Origin: Allium sativum
Taxonomy: Eukaryota; Streptophyta; Magnoliopsida; Asparagales; Amaryllidaceae
NCBI GenBank assembly: GCA_030737875.1
Contig: CM060922.1
Coordinates: 761,867,603 to 761,931,602 of the forward strand
Reading direction: 5' to 3'
Length of the DNA: 64,000 bases
Shown here in pieces: positions 9,545 through 20,803 of the stretch. The translations under genes were made by a program, and so were the position numbers. The stretch's first letter is position 1. Each line of letters begins with the position of its first letter. The notes under the pieces are model-generated. The model did no database searches, was not told the DNA's origin, and saw only the letters and a list, made by a program, of their open reading frames with translations.

Positions 9545-10904
9545 TATTAGAGAATAGAGTTTTGATGACAACAACCTTATTTCAATATTAACTGATTATA
9601 AAATATATACTAACACTTTTGTATAGAATATATATATATATACACATATATACACACACACACACGCATATGAAGGATTTATATACAGAAATATTACTGA
9701 AGACTATACAGTTCAAAGATATTACAGATTCAGAGTTCAGAGATATTTCAAGACTCATGAGTATTCAAGATTTCAAGAGTTCAAGACTAATATAGTTGTA
9801 GAGTCTAGATTATGTAAGACTCTAAATGGCAATCCAGGTTCAAATCCAAATTCTGTTTTCAGTTTCTATCTTCAATCCACTCTTTTTTATTCTCTATCCT
9901 TTATATTCTTCTTTCTTATTTTAATTTTGTTTCCAAAAACTCAAAGTTTTATAAGTTTCATATTTTTACATTTTATATTTATATAGTTTTAAACCTTTAT
10001 AATTTTATAAATATGTTTATATAGTTTATATTTATGTTTTCATATGATTTCCTACTTTACAATATTAATTTATAACACTAGAGTTTAAATCAAGAATTTC
10101 CAGAATTATATTTATATCAAAACACTTGAAAAATGTTCAATAATGAATTTTGAACTAAGGTTATGTCAACATATAACTGACATTTTTTCAATTTTGAAAG
10201 GAAGTGTCTTTTCAACGGTTCTGAAGCATTGCAACCTTTCACTTACTATAAAAAGGGCTTGAATTCGAATTTTTAATCATCTCCTCTTCTCTAACTTCAC
10301 TCTCTTCCATTATACCATTATTCTTAGTCATTTTTATTATTTCTACAATTATACTGTACCGAATTCAATTCCATTTTGATCAAACTTCTTCTCTCTACTC
10401 ATTACTCTGTGAATCAAGTTCCATTGAACAGTTATAGTGTTGTTTGTAATTGTTTGGGTTGTATTAGTGATAATCGGTGGTATCCCTTGTAGCCGTGAAA
10501 TCAAGGACAAGTAATCGGTGATATCCTTTGTAGCCGTGAAATCAAGGAAGGTATACTTGATCAATTGTGTGGGTAGAAACAGTGGTATCCCTTGTAGCCG
10601 TGAAATCAAGGAGGGTTGTAATTGGATTTTGATATAGTAATAAAACTCTATGCAATACAGCGTTGCGTGAGACTGGACGTAGGAGCAATTCCGAACCAGT
10701 ACAAAATCCGGTGTGTTCTTTCATTTCTGCATTTTATTTCTATTTATTTTTGTGTTTGTGTTTGAATCTGTTATTGCATTTGTGGTGATTGATTCATATA
10801 GTAGTTCACATAAGTTTTGGATTTTGTTTAAATTCTCAAAAACATTATTCACCCCCCTTCTAGTGTTTGTTTTGCCTTAATGATCCATTCCGAAATCCCT
10901 AACA
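9545..10904 (+). repeat. E2 3' LTR
   Basis: Begins TATTAGAGAATAG (TG changed to TA) and ends CCCTAACA. It is collinear with 4246-5649, with scattered substitutions and small indels. The TATA box is kept (CTATAAAAAGGG, about 10247). The palindrome pair is reduced to one altered copy (ATGTCAACAT, about 10164), apparently by loss of one 22-bp unit. A CA/TA simple repeat lies at 9630-9665. Confidence 0.9.
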
Positions 10905-10909
10905 AGACA

Positions 10910-11357
10910 TAGAAGGTTAATAAAATTCTTGAGAATTTATTATGGTTGTGTATCTTGTACTTCAAAGGAACTTGGGAGGAGCATTTTCCATTGTGAGTGC
11001 TCGTGTATAATAACAACTACTAGATGCGCCTAGGTGTGGATCCCTTCGAGGCATTATATGGGTAGCCCTGCAGATCACCTACTTGTTGGTGGGAGACCAT
11101 AAATAGACATCTACTTGGGCCTGAGATAGTTTGGGAGACCTTAGGTAAGATAGATTTAATTCGAAGGCGGATGAAGGGAACTCAAGATAGACAAAAGTCA
11201 TATGCAAATCAACGGAGGGCATACTTAGAGTTCAAGGTGGAGGACATGGTTTTCATTAAGGTGTCACCCTTAAGAAGTGTAATTCGGTTCTCTCAGCAGG
11301 GAAGTTGGCGCCGAGGTTCGTAGGGCCTATTCCCTATAGTATAGAGGACATGTTAGA
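10910..11357 (+). pseudogene. pol: E1 pol part B (integrase C-terminal part), decayed
   Basis: Continues the E1 integrase after the E2 insertion. It shows DPFEALYG (usual MAPFEALYGRP), then GDHK-type CW..., RQKSYANQRRA, FKVEDMVFIKVSPL and KLAPRFVGPIP, which parallel E3 residues of the same domain. A TAG follows NNNY at 11017-11022, where family members read NNSYQ. The fragment ends at TTAGA 11353-11357, the left TSD of E3. The next 25 bases of the gene are at 28221-28245. Confidence 0.82.
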
Positions 11358-12224
11358 TGTAACGACCCAGAAAATCTGAACCAATTTAAAATTTTTAAAT
11401 TGGCTAAAATAATGGATTTTAAATATTTAAAATAAATATTTTAAATAATAACGATGAAAAGTAAGTTTGAATCGACATTTGAAAATAAATATAATTACTT
11501 TGAATTATAAACAAGGCCTGAAATGGCGCTGCAGTTTCAAAATTTGAATTCAAACTTTGTCGGACTGTACCGGGTGCAAAACAAAACGGATTTGAGTGAA
11601 ACCAAAAATATTTAAATTTGTTAGTGAATACCTTTCTAACGAATCTGAAAAATCGAAGTTTCATAGTGGAAATCAAAAGTTATGGCCAAATGAATTTTCA
11701 GAAAGGTCGCTATGGAATTTATATAGCCTGTGAAAATAGCCATTTTGCATACGACCTCGGAATTCGACGAAACCACTTTTGTTGGATCCGGGATGTGAAG
11801 TTATTGCTAGGTTTCAAATGTCATAATTTTTGAAGCTAGTATGTGAGCGTGGCAAAGGAAAATGTGTTTTGGTCAATTACAGTTAAATTGCATCGACCAG
11901 AAATGGGCCTTTTTGCAAACGGTCTCAGAATTCGACGAAACTAGTTTTGTTGGGGCCGTATCGTCAAAACATAGCCAGATTTATTTTTCTGTAATTTTTC
12001 GAATCAGTTTGTGGCCCTGGCAAATTCAAATGTACGTTCAAATTAAATATTGAATGTTTTATATTTTAATTTGAATGAAAACTGACTAAAACATTCGAAT
12101 GGTCCTTCGAAACATATCCCATTGTGTTCGGAATGGGGGTAAAACGCTAGGGACGACAGTCGTTGGGTTTGGATTGGGGTTCGTATGTGATAAGGGGTAT
12201 ATTCGGATTTTAAAGAATTAAAAA

Positions 12225-12310
12225 TTATAATAAAAAGGAATGGCCAATCAAACTCCTTCTTCACATTCTCTCTCCTCGACACCCTATAGAAATCGACGGC
12301 GGAAACCCCT
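12225..12310 (+). promoter_or_regulatory. E3 LTR promoter candidate
   Basis: TTATAATAAAAAGG (12226-12239) is a TATA-like box followed by GGCCAATCAAAC and a CT-rich stretch typical of plant initiation regions. E5 has its TATAAATATA at the equivalent place (35931). The copy in the 3' LTR is at about 23496-23580. The position of transcription start is inferred. Confidence 0.5.
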
Positions 12311-12889
12311 GTCTTGCTTCTCTCCTCAATCTTGCTCAATACACACAATAAAATTCAACACTCATGTTGAAGATTTTGTAGAGAAGGGTGAGTACTCCAA
12401 ATCCAGATAAGAAGCGTCCTCCATCGTTCGTTATTCGCTGAGATTCGCACCTCGGAAGTGCCACTGTTCGCCATCGAATTGCACCCTCTGGCCGCCGTCG
12501 AGTCCAGTCTAGGTGGGTGGCGCGTGAAGCTTACTCGAAGGTCGACAGGGTGGTGAAGTCTGATCGGAGCGAAGCAGAGTGGTTTGAGCGAGAATTTATG
12601 CCCTAGTTTTGAAGCTGATAAGAAACCATCGGCCTGTAGGTTGAGGAAGAAGAAGGTATATAACTAAACTAATTACAACATTTTAAAACCGTTGCTAAGT
12701 TAGTTTATGGTATAAAAATCATATCTTTTTCGTTTATGGTCGAAATTCAGTGAAACAAGAGACGCCGGGACCGTGAGGACGTCTTCTACATTTTAGAAGA
12801 GACCGCGTATTTTTCTGAGCCTTCTGCAATTTTTGGTGGAGTGGAAACCAATGTGAGATTTCTAATTTATAAACGATATGGAAAACGAC

Positions 12890-13015
12890 GATGTATAAAT
12901 TATATAGTCGATGTATGGGTTATATAAGCGTTGTACACCTCATGTATAAGCGTTGTATAAGTTGTACATTCGATGTATAAGTTATATATGCATTGTAAAA
13001 AATTATATATGTGTT
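12890..13015 (+). repeat. 20-bp minisatellite in E3 LTR
   Basis: Six degenerate units like GATGTATAAATTATATAGTC and GATGTATAAGTTATATATGC stand in a row. The copy in the 3' LTR is at about 24158-24283. Confidence 0.65.
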
Positions 13016-13446
13016 GAAATAGAAGTGAAATGCTATATATAAATATATATATATATATACGCCCCTCGTCCACAAACCATGGACGATATTTATTGATTGT
13101 GATTGGTGTGAAAATTGGTTGATAGCGAATGGTTGATTATAATTGTTTGTGGTTGGAATTGATTGATTTGTGGTTGAAAAATACCCGTTTGTGGTTGAGA
13201 AATATTTGGTTGAAACCACATAGGATTAGTTTGTGGAAATGAAATAAATATACATGCCGCCTGCGTGCGAACCAGATGCATGAATCCCCATTGTCAGAAA
13301 CCGTGAGGTTTTAAGGTAGAGCGAGGAGCCGTACTAGGGACGGTCCCGGTTTTAACTACCCTGTCGTCATGCTGCCGAAATTTTGAATAATATTCATGTG
13401 TTAGAATTATTTTCCTGTGTTGAAATTATATTCGTCTGTTGAATAG

Positions 13447-14340
13447 AAAACCTTCATGTGTTGAATAGAAATTCATTCGTTGAATCATATTCATGTGTTG
13501 AGTGGAATTCGTGTACTGAATAAATTGTTTTAACAATAAGAATCACATTTTTATCGATATATACGAACTATAGAAAACCTTCATGTGTTGTATAGAAATT
13601 CATTCGTTGAATCATATTCATGTGTTGAATGGTATTCGTGTTTTAAATATAAAAATCACATTTTTATCGATATATACAAACTATAGAAAACCTTCATGTG
13701 TTGAATCGATATTCATTCGTTGAATTGCAATTCATGTGTTGAATGGTATTCGTGTTTTGAATATAAAATTCACATTTTTATCGATATATACAAACTATAG
13801 AAAACCTTCATGTGTTGAATCGATATTCATTCGTTGAATTGAAATTCATGTGTTGAATGGTATTCGTGTTTTAAATATAAAAATCACATTTTTATCAATA
13901 TATACAAACTATAGAAAACCTTCATGTGTTGAATCGATATTCATTCGTTGAATTGAAATTCATGTATTGAAAGGTATTCTTGTTTTAAATATAAAAATCA
14001 CATTTTTATCGATATATACAAACTATAGAAAACCTTCATGTGTTGAATCGATATTCATTCGTTGAATTGAAATTCATGTGTTGAATGGTATTCGTGTTTT
14101 AAATATAAAAATCACATTTTTATCGATATATACAAACTATAGAAAACCTTCATGTGTTGAATCGATATTCATTCGTTGAATTGAAATTCATGTGTTGAAA
14201 GGTATTCGTGTTTTAAATATAAAAATCACCTTTTTATCGATATATATAAACTATAGAAAACCTTCATGTGTTGAATCGAAATTCATTCGTTGAATTGAAA
14301 TTCATGTGTTGAATGGTATTCACATTTTGAAAGAAATTGT
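13447..14340 (+). repeat. 114-bp tandem repeat, eight units, in E3 5' LTR
   Basis: AAAACCTTCATGTGTTG recurs at 13447, 13574, 13687, 13801, 13915, 14029, 14143 and 14257; the last six steps are 113-114 bp. Each unit contains ATTCATTCGTTGAATTG and AAATCACATTTTTATCGA. Shorter decayed units of about 70 bp (TTGTTTTATAATAAAAATC) follow to about 14600. Confidence 0.9.
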
Positions 14341-14616
14341 TTTATAATAAAAATCCCATTTTTATCATCGATATGAACTATATAAAATAATCTTGTTTTG
14401 AAATAAATTGTTTTATAATAAAAATCCTATTTTTATCACCTATATTAACTATATAATATAGTCGAGTTTTGAAATGAATTGTTTTACAATAAAAAATCAC
14501 ATTTTTATTATATACATGAATTGCTAAAAATAGTGAAGTGTTGAAATAGAAAACAGTTAGATAAAAATATCATTTTTATCAAATGTATGAAAAGAATATA
14601 GCTTTGGAATCGAAGA

Positions 14617-14639
<23 letters not shown>

Positions 14640-14655
<16 letters not shown>

Positions 14656-15110
14656 ATTGAAATATATCGAATAACGATGCTGCAGTTCGTATTTTGAAAC
14701 CGTGATTTCAAACGATTATACCAGGAGATCCGACCATCGGATTTTCCTGAAATCACAACCGTTGGGTTCGCTTTGGAAATATCTTTCCAATGGCACCAAC
14801 TTTGTAAAAATCCAACGGTTGGATTGTCTGGAATGTTTAATTCAAATCTGAAGAAAAACAGCGCCAGAATCGATTATATATATATATATATATATTTAAT
14901 CGAATAACGACGCTGTAGTTCGTATTTTGAAATCGAAACTTCAAACGATTATACCGGGAGATCCGACCGTCGGATTTTCCCGAAACTGGAACCGTTGGAT
15001 TCGTTTTGAAAAGATCTTTATAGTGATGTAAATTTTGTGAAGATCCAACGGTTAGATCTTCAGATATGTGTAAATCAAATCTGAAGAAAAACAGCGCCAC
15101 GGCCGCGTTA
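14640..15110 (+). repeat. Tandem duplication of about 240 bp in E3 LTR, rich in short palindromes
   Basis: Two copies, about 14640-14872 and 14873-15110, each begin with an AT run, then CGAATAACGA, CGATTATACC and AGATCCGACC, and end AAGAAAAACAGCGCCA. Both carry palindromes such as ATCCGAC-C-GTCGGAT and TCCAAC-G-GTTGGA. E5 has one copy (about 39120-39360). The 3' LTR has both (about 25890-26360). Confidence 0.8.
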
Positions 15111-15600
15111 TGGCCCGAAGCGTCGTTTTGAATAAATTGGCTATTTTAAAATAAATAAAAATAGTGATAGATCGTTATAAAATATTATAAACGATATGGA
15201 TGTGAAATTTAGAAACTAACTGAAGGTTAGCTAAGTCAAATGGTTTCTTGGGTATTGATCTGATGTTGGTTTCGACCTTCAAGGTTAATATTTGGGAAAT
15301 CGCTCTCTTACTGATTGACGGTTAGTGACTAATGAATTGAAATGATGCGTATGTATCTTAGTGTTGCACTTGTTTATTATATACGCGAGTTGCTCAGAAA
15401 GACCGGGTTTATCCCATTCTGAATAACTGTATCGACGATAAGAAATCGAAGATGAAGACGGTGGTCGAAGACCGGAGATCTTCACCTCGTTTGGATGGTA
15501 ACCGAGGTCCTGATTGGGAGGCATCCCGAAATATGGATAATGAGTGGTGATCGTCCAGACGTACGTGGTGATCGATGGGTTTGCGAGGTATATAGTGCCT

Positions 15601-15657
15601 CCGGTTTCGTTCAGACCCAGAACGGACTTGCAAATGGACAGTGTGTCGGACATTGGA
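15601..15657 (+). promoter_or_regulatory. LTR block conserved in E3, E5 and E7
   Basis: CCGGTTTCGTTCAGACCCAG plus the next 37 bases are kept at 26858-26914 (E3 3' LTR), 39721-39773 (E5), and on the minus strand at 54301-54359 and 61719-61776 (E7), although flanking LTR sequence has diverged widely. Frame is not preserved (E5 has a stop), so an RNA or DNA signal is likelier than a peptide. Confidence 0.6.
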
Positions 15658-16958
15658 ATTTATTCTGTGTGATTGATAGCCATCAGTTGCACGGTGTGAA
15701 TTGCCTGTGTGGCATGCTAAGATGCAGTGATCAGGGCTTCTGTTGAAAAGCAAAGTCTTGTGGTGATGATCAAAGCCCCGCCTGTGTGGCGTAGCTTTGT
15801 GTATAACGTAAATTCGCGAGCCTCACACCCCGGTATGGATCAGAAACGGGAGAGGACATCAGGGAGGGCCTGCGTTTCTTACTAGCTAAAAGTGGCGTCA
15901 GTGGTTTTACATGCCTTGACGAGTTTGACTTATGTGGTTGTTGCTGTTGCGAGGCGCCTCGGTTAGATCGGACGATCCGGGTCCGATGGAGTCATTTGTT
16001 GACTCACTTACGCCCCAAAGGGCGGAGAAACGTAGTGTTCAGGCATTTTAATCCACTCCATGTAGACCGGCCCTGACGATCCAAGGGTCGATGCGTTCTG
16101 ATCCTGAGACTCGGGCTAGGCAGTCTCGAAGTCGGTAAGGACTATCTTTTGCCTTGGTTCATGACGGAAATCCAATTCCCAAATACGTGACTGTGCGGTT
16201 TCGATTGTATATATATTTGGCGACATAGTGGCATGGGACGCTCATGTCGTCTATGATTGATAGTTATGATTTGAAATTGTTTTTGAAACATATAAACACT
16301 AGTAGTAATATCAAATGCTTTTGTTTTATTCGTATTAAGCATATCTTGGCCATTATAAGGTAAAAACTCTATCCTCCGGTTTGCGTTGCATTGTGTGATG
16401 GGAACTGAGTCTTATAATGGCTTCATTTTTATAAAAAGCATTGCGATGTTTAAAAGAAAGATTTGTTTTTAAAGCACTGGCAATCCGATGGAGTAAACCC
16501 GTTCCACGAAAGTGACGTGGTCCTGTGATTAGCCATATTATAAATGTGTTGAGTACATTTCTCATACCAGTCCCATGACTGACTCGTAGTTTGTTTCACT
16601 TTCAAACTCGGGTGCCCCTTTTTCTACATGGGCAGCCTTGTATTCAAGTTTAGCTGGCTCTTTCTGGATAGCTGGAGCTGAAGATGGATTCTATTATTTA
16701 TCTCTTTTTATGATGTTCAGCTCCTATTGTACATATTTTTTTGTTTCCGCTGCAGACATTTATGTATAGCTGAACTGTATTTGTACTAAGTATGATCCTG
16801 TATATTGTGTAACTCTGATGATTACTTTTATCCAATGTATTCTATTGTACATTATCTGGTGTATTTATTTAATTCTGTTCTGCTATTATCTGTTTCTGTG
16901 TTATATTCCAAAGATTACCCTTGTCTCCGTCTGTACGGGAAATGGGGTCGTCACAATG

Positions 16959-16970
16959 TGGTATCAGAGC
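16959..16970 (+). other. E3 primer binding site (tRNA-iMet)
   Basis: TGGTATCAGAGC, a perfect match to the initiator-Met tRNA complement, starts 3 bases after the 5' LTR. Confidence 0.92.
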
Positions 16971-17008
16971 TTTGGTTAAGCTTAGTTCTGGAATATAACA
17001 TATTAACG

Positions 17009-17088
17009 AACTCGTCAGAAATAGAACCAGTAGCGTTCTAGGATGGGTAACTCATTACAGATAGGATCAGTAATATCCTAGTATGAGT
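17009..17088 (+). repeat. E3 leader, two 40-bp units
   Basis: AACTCGTCAGAAATAGAACC... and AACTCATTACAGATAGGATC... form two adjacent 40-bp units between primer site and gag. The same unit appears three times in E5 (41021-41141) and at least once, with a second partial unit, in E7 (60311-60395, minus). It is a candidate RNA packaging or dimerisation signal. Confidence 0.7.
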
Positions 17089-17206
17089 AGCAGAACGAAA
17101 TAACACCTAGATAGACGCATTTACATTCAAGTATTTGTCTCTATATTTTGAAATATCTTTTCTGTTGACCTGATACTTGTTCTGCTATTTGCAGAAGAAC
17201 TAGAAA

Positions 17207-18991
17207 ATGAGTGCCAGAAGAAGTAATACTGACCCGGATATTGAAGCCCTATTTATGAAATACAGAAATCTGGGTGGAAAGCCGTTCTCGGGCGAAGAAT
17301 CTATTATGAGAACACAAGCATGGATTCATTCGGCTGAGAAAATCTTTGAAGGATTAAAGCTGAGGGATGACCAGAAAAGATTACTGGCCTCCTGGGCACT
17401 CAAAGACGAAGCTTTGTTCTGGTGGGACTCAGTTATTAAGGATAATCCAGAAGGTGATATCACCTGGGATAGATTCAAAGTGATTTTCCTGGAAAGATTT
17501 ACTCCTCCTGAAGCAATTGAACGGCTATGTGATGAATTTTCTTATCTGATACAAGGAGATATGACCATTCCCGAATATCATAAGAAATTCAATGAACTTT
17601 CTCACTTTGCCCCTCATCTAATTGAAAATCCGAAGAGGAAGAATTTGAGATTTATCAACGGGCTTCAAAGAAAATATCCGAACAGTGTAATGAGGAATGT
17701 GAAGCTTCCTTTCTCTGAAATGATATACATGGCTTACCAGTACGAAGATCTAGACAAGAAAGGTATGTTACAGTACGAAGAGGAAGTCAGCTCTAGTAAT
17801 AAAATTGAGTCTGAAACTGATCGTCCTGAGGCCAGTACGATGTCTGAGATCAGTAAGAAGCCCAGTGCCAAGAGGAAAAGGGCTAAATCTAAGAAGGAAC
17901 CAGTAATAACTGCCACATGCTCTAACTGCAATAAACAGGGGCATCTGACCAGGAAGTGTAAAACCTCGAAGAAACGAAAGAAGGGGTTTAAACCCGATAA
18001 CCAGTTTCGAGAGAATAGAAAATGCTGTCAATGCCATCGGATTGGCCATCTTGAAAAGGACTGCAGGCAATTTAAGGAATCCAAAGCAGTGCATGTAAAT
18101 GAAGTGGCAGAAGTGCCTGCATCTTCATCTGCTCAGGAAAGGTCTGATGTTTTAGAAGGCACGCTCAATGTCAAGAACATTCCAGTTAAAGTACTGTTTG
18201 ATACTGGTGCGTCACAAAGCTTTATTGCAAAGAGTGCAGTCAAGAAGTTGGATTTGAAATTGAAAAAGCTCAAAGAACCAATGACTGTCCAAAATCCAGT
18301 TGGGGGTTCCATCGATCTCAGTTGGGTTTGTGGGGTGCCTGTCTCTTTTTCCTGCTATAAATTCCCTACTATCTCTATCGTCATGAATTTTAATGAATTC
18401 GATCTTATTCTGGGATTGGATTGGCTAACCAAACATGAAGCAGAGGTTAGATGCGCCGAGAGAGTTGTTAGGGCTAAGATTAAATCAGGGAATTATATAA
18501 CCATACCGTGTGAAGGTCAGAAATCTAATAGAAAAGACTTCTGGGCAGCTCTCGATGTTTCTCCAGCACAAATAGAAAATATCCCTGAAGTTACAGAGAA
18601 TATTCCCGACCTCAAAAAAGATATTCCTGTCGTCCAGAACTATGCGGATGTGTTTGAAGAAGTTGTTCGCTTACCTCCGCAGAGAGAAATTGATTTCAAA
18701 ATTGCTTTAATTCCGAATGCAAGGCCGGTAGTCCACGCTATTCGAAGAATGTCCTTGAAAGAGAAAGAGGAATTAGACAATCAAACACGACAACTCATAT
18801 GGAAGGGTCTGATCAGGCCTAGTTTCTCTGATTGGGGAGCAGCAGTGGTGTTTGTCCCAAAATCTGACGGTACTCTACGTCTATGTGTGGATTATCGTGA
18901 TTTGAACAAGCAGACCATAAAGAACAAATATCCATTACCGCGGATTGATGATTTGTTGGATCGATTAAATGGCGCACAAGTATTTTCATGA
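17207..18991 (+). CDS. gag-pol: E3 Gag-Pol, first segment: Gag, zinc knuckles, protease, RT start (594 aa to TGA)
   Basis: The ATG is the first after the leader (AAAATGAGTGCC). Residues 1-190 are the capsid ([38 protein letters not shown]). Residues 200-230 are basic. Two CCHC zinc knuckles follow at 238-251 ([14 protein letters not shown]) and 273-286 ([14 protein letters not shown]). The protease active site is at 330-336 (LFDTGAS, Asp332). Reverse transcriptase starts near 500 ([20 protein letters not shown] about residue 560). The frame stops at TGA 18989-18991, inside RT after NGAQVFS, where relatives read on. Gag and protease could still be made from this segment; RT could not. Tekay/Del-type chromovirus is the best family guess. 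Confidence 0.9.
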   Translation: MSARRSNTDPDIEALFMKYRNLGGKPFSGEESIMRTQAWIHSAEKIFEGLKLRDDQKRLLASWALKDEALFWWDSVIKDNPEGDITWDRFKVIFLERFTPPEAIERLCDEFSYLIQGDMTIPEYHKKFNELSHFAPHLIENPKRKNLRFINGLQRKYPNSVMRNVKLPFSEMIYMAYQYEDLDKKGMLQYEEEVSSSNKIESETDRPEASTMSEISKKPSAKRKRAKSKKEPVITATCSNCNKQGHLTRKCKTSKKRKKGFKPDNQFRENRKCCQCHRIGHLEKDCRQFKESKAVHVNEVAEVPASSSAQERSDVLEGTLNVKNIPVKVLFDTGASQSFIAKSAVKKLDLKLKKLKEPMTVQNPVGGSIDLSWVCGVPVSFSCYKFPTISIVMNFNEFDLILGLDWLTKHEAEVRCAERVVRAKIKSGNYITIPCEGQKSNRKDFWAALDVSPAQIENIPEVTENIPDLKKDIPVVQNYADVFEEVVRLPPQREIDFKIALIPNARPVVHAIRRMSLKEKEELDNQTRQLIWKGLIRPSFSDWGAAVVFVPKSDGTLRLCVDYRDLNKQTIKNKYPLPRIDDLLDRLNGAQVFS

Positions 18992-20791
18992 ATGGACCTA
19001 GTTATAGGTTTCCATCAGCTTCGTATCGCCGAGGAGTGTGTTCCTTTGACAGCATTCAGAGTTCCCGACTTATTCTACGAGTGGTTAGTAATGCCGTTCG
19101 GCTTATGTAACGCTCCAGCTTACTTCGTCGATCTGATGAATAGAGTGTTCAGAGGGGTTTTGAATAAATTTGTTCTGGTTTTCATTGACGATATTCTAAT
19201 CTTCTCTAAATCAAAGGCCGAACATGAAAAGCATTTGGAACAGGTTCTGGAAATCCTCAGAAGGAATGTATTGAAAGCCAAACTGTCCAAATGTATATTC
19301 TGGCAAGAGGAAGTAAAATTTCTGGGCCATGTCGTATCAAAAGAAGGAATTGCTGTGGATCCAAGTAAAATCACAGCTATTCAAAATTGGAAACAGCCCA
19401 GTACTCCAACAGAAGTTCGCAGTTTTCTTGGATTGGCTAGTTATTACCGGAAGTTCGTTAAAAACTTTTCGAAGATATCTGGTCACTTAACGAAGCTTAC
19501 AAAGAAGCACTCTAAATTCAAATGGACTCCGGAAAGTGAGGAGACTTTTGAAGAGCTAAAGTTAAGATTAACGACAGCTCTAGTGTTAACCATCATCGAT
19601 GTCAATCAGGATTTGAAAGTCTGGACTGATGCTTCTAGAGAAGGCCTTGGCGCAGTGTTAATGCAAAGGGGCCAAGTGATTGCTTATGCTAGCCGTCAGC
19701 TGAAGCCACACGAGAAAAACTATGTAACTCATGATCTTGAGTTATTGGCTATAGTATTCGCTTTGAAAATCTGGAGACACTATCTTCTGGGTGAGAGATT
19801 TGAACTGTTTACAGATCACCAATCGTTAAAGTATCTGTTCACCCAGAAAGACTTGAATCTGAGACAGCAACGTTGGCTAGAGTTCCTTGCAGCATACGAT
19901 TTTGAAATTATATACACTCCAGGGAAAGCCAATGTCGTGGCCGATGCATTAAGCCGAAAGAATGAAATGATCGCCAGTTTTATCATTGCGACTTCGTTGA
20001 TTGACAAGATATCGGCTCTCCAAAAAGACGACCAATTTATTAAAGGAATGAGTCAGCGAATTCGTGAAGGCAATGCTTCGGATTTCCAGCTCGGCAGCGA
20101 AGGGATTCTGAGGTTAGAAGGACGAATTTGTGTTCCAGAAATTCCTGAACTCAGAAGAGATGTGCTTGATGAATGCCACAAATATAAGCTCAGTATCCAT
20201 CCGGATGTGAGTAAAATGTATAACGATATCAAGCGAACATTCTGGTGGAAGTCGTTAAAAAGAGACATCTCGATATATGTTAGTCGATGCCCTACTTGCC
20301 AGCTAGTCAAAAGCGACCAACAGAAACTGGCTGGACTGTTGCAACCGCTGGACGTTCCAGGCTGGAAGTGGGAACATATTTCCATGGACTTCATTGATGG
20401 TCTGCCCAGAACCAGAAAAGGAAATGACAGTATTTGGGTGATCGTAGATCGCTTCACGAAGACCGCCCATTTCATACCTGTCAGATCAAATAGAACTGCT
20501 CAGAGTCTGGCGCAGATTTACTTCAAGGAAATTGTTAGACTGCACGGAGTGCCGCTCAGTATAGTTAGTGATAGAGATACAATATTTACTAGCAAATTCT
20601 GGGAGGCATTTCAAGTCGAACTGGGAACAAAGTTGAACTTGAGCACCGCCTATCATCCTCAGACAGATGGTCAAACTGAGAGGGTGAATTGTATTTTAGA
20701 AGATCTATTACGGGCTTGTGTTCTAGATTTTGGTGGATCATGGGAAGACCATCTGCATTTGGCTGAATTCTCATATAATAACAGCTACTAG
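18992..20791 (+). pseudogene. pol: E3 Gag-Pol, second segment: RT, RNase H, integrase core (599 codons to TAG)
   Basis: In the same frame as the preceding segment, separated only by TGA. RT continues with [19 protein letters not shown] and the polymerase motif VFIDDIL (Asp661 and Asp662 of the polyprotein). RNase H follows (VWTDAS about 808, [21 protein letters not shown], and DALSRK at its end). The integrase zinc region is seen (CHKYKLSIH... CPTCQ). The catalytic core keeps all three acidic residues: [17 protein letters not shown] and [12 protein letters not shown]. The segment ends at TAG 20789-20791 after NNSY, where relatives have Gln, so CAG to TAG. Apart from the two stops I see no frameshift or lost catalytic residue. 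Confidence 0.9.
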
Positions 20792-20803
20792 GCGAGCCTG
20801 ACA

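Larger units (their letters stand above)
4246..10904 (+). mobile_element. E2: pol-less Sirevirus-like Ty1/copia LTR retrotransposon inserted in E1 integrase
   Basis: The element has LTRs of 1404 and 1360 bp, a tRNA-iMet primer site after the 5' LTR and a purine tract before the 3' LTR. It is flanked by AAACA (4241-4245) and AGACA (10905-10909), a 5-bp TSD with one substitution. E1 integrase reads across when the insert and one TSD copy are removed. The 3.9 kb interior holds a copia-type gag, an envelope-like/plant-transposon-like ORF and a small ORF. There is no protease, integrase, RT or RNase H anywhere inside. Several iterated purine tracts and an env-like ORF are Sirevirus traits; assignment to that genus is inference. 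It must have depended on enzymes from another element. Confidence 0.88.
11358..16955 (+). repeat. E3 5' LTR (5.6 kb)
   Basis: Holds, in order: AT-rich U3; a promoter at 12225-12310; a 20-bp minisatellite (12890-13015); eight units of a 114-bp repeat (13447-14340); AT runs; a tandem duplication of about 240 bp (14640-15110); a block conserved with E5 and E7 (15601-15657); and a U5 end shared with E5 (16576-16640). Since the TATA-like box lies about 870 bp in, most of the LTR is downstream of the likely start and should be transcribed. The short ORFs inside are not conserved as protein. Confidence 0.94.

Noticed and set aside
15285..15753. Overlapping minus and plus frames of 83-122 codons in the E3 LTR, repeated at 26542-27010
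   Set aside because: The second copy is only the other LTR. Related LTRs E5 and E7 do not keep the frame, so a conserved nucleotide block explains it better.
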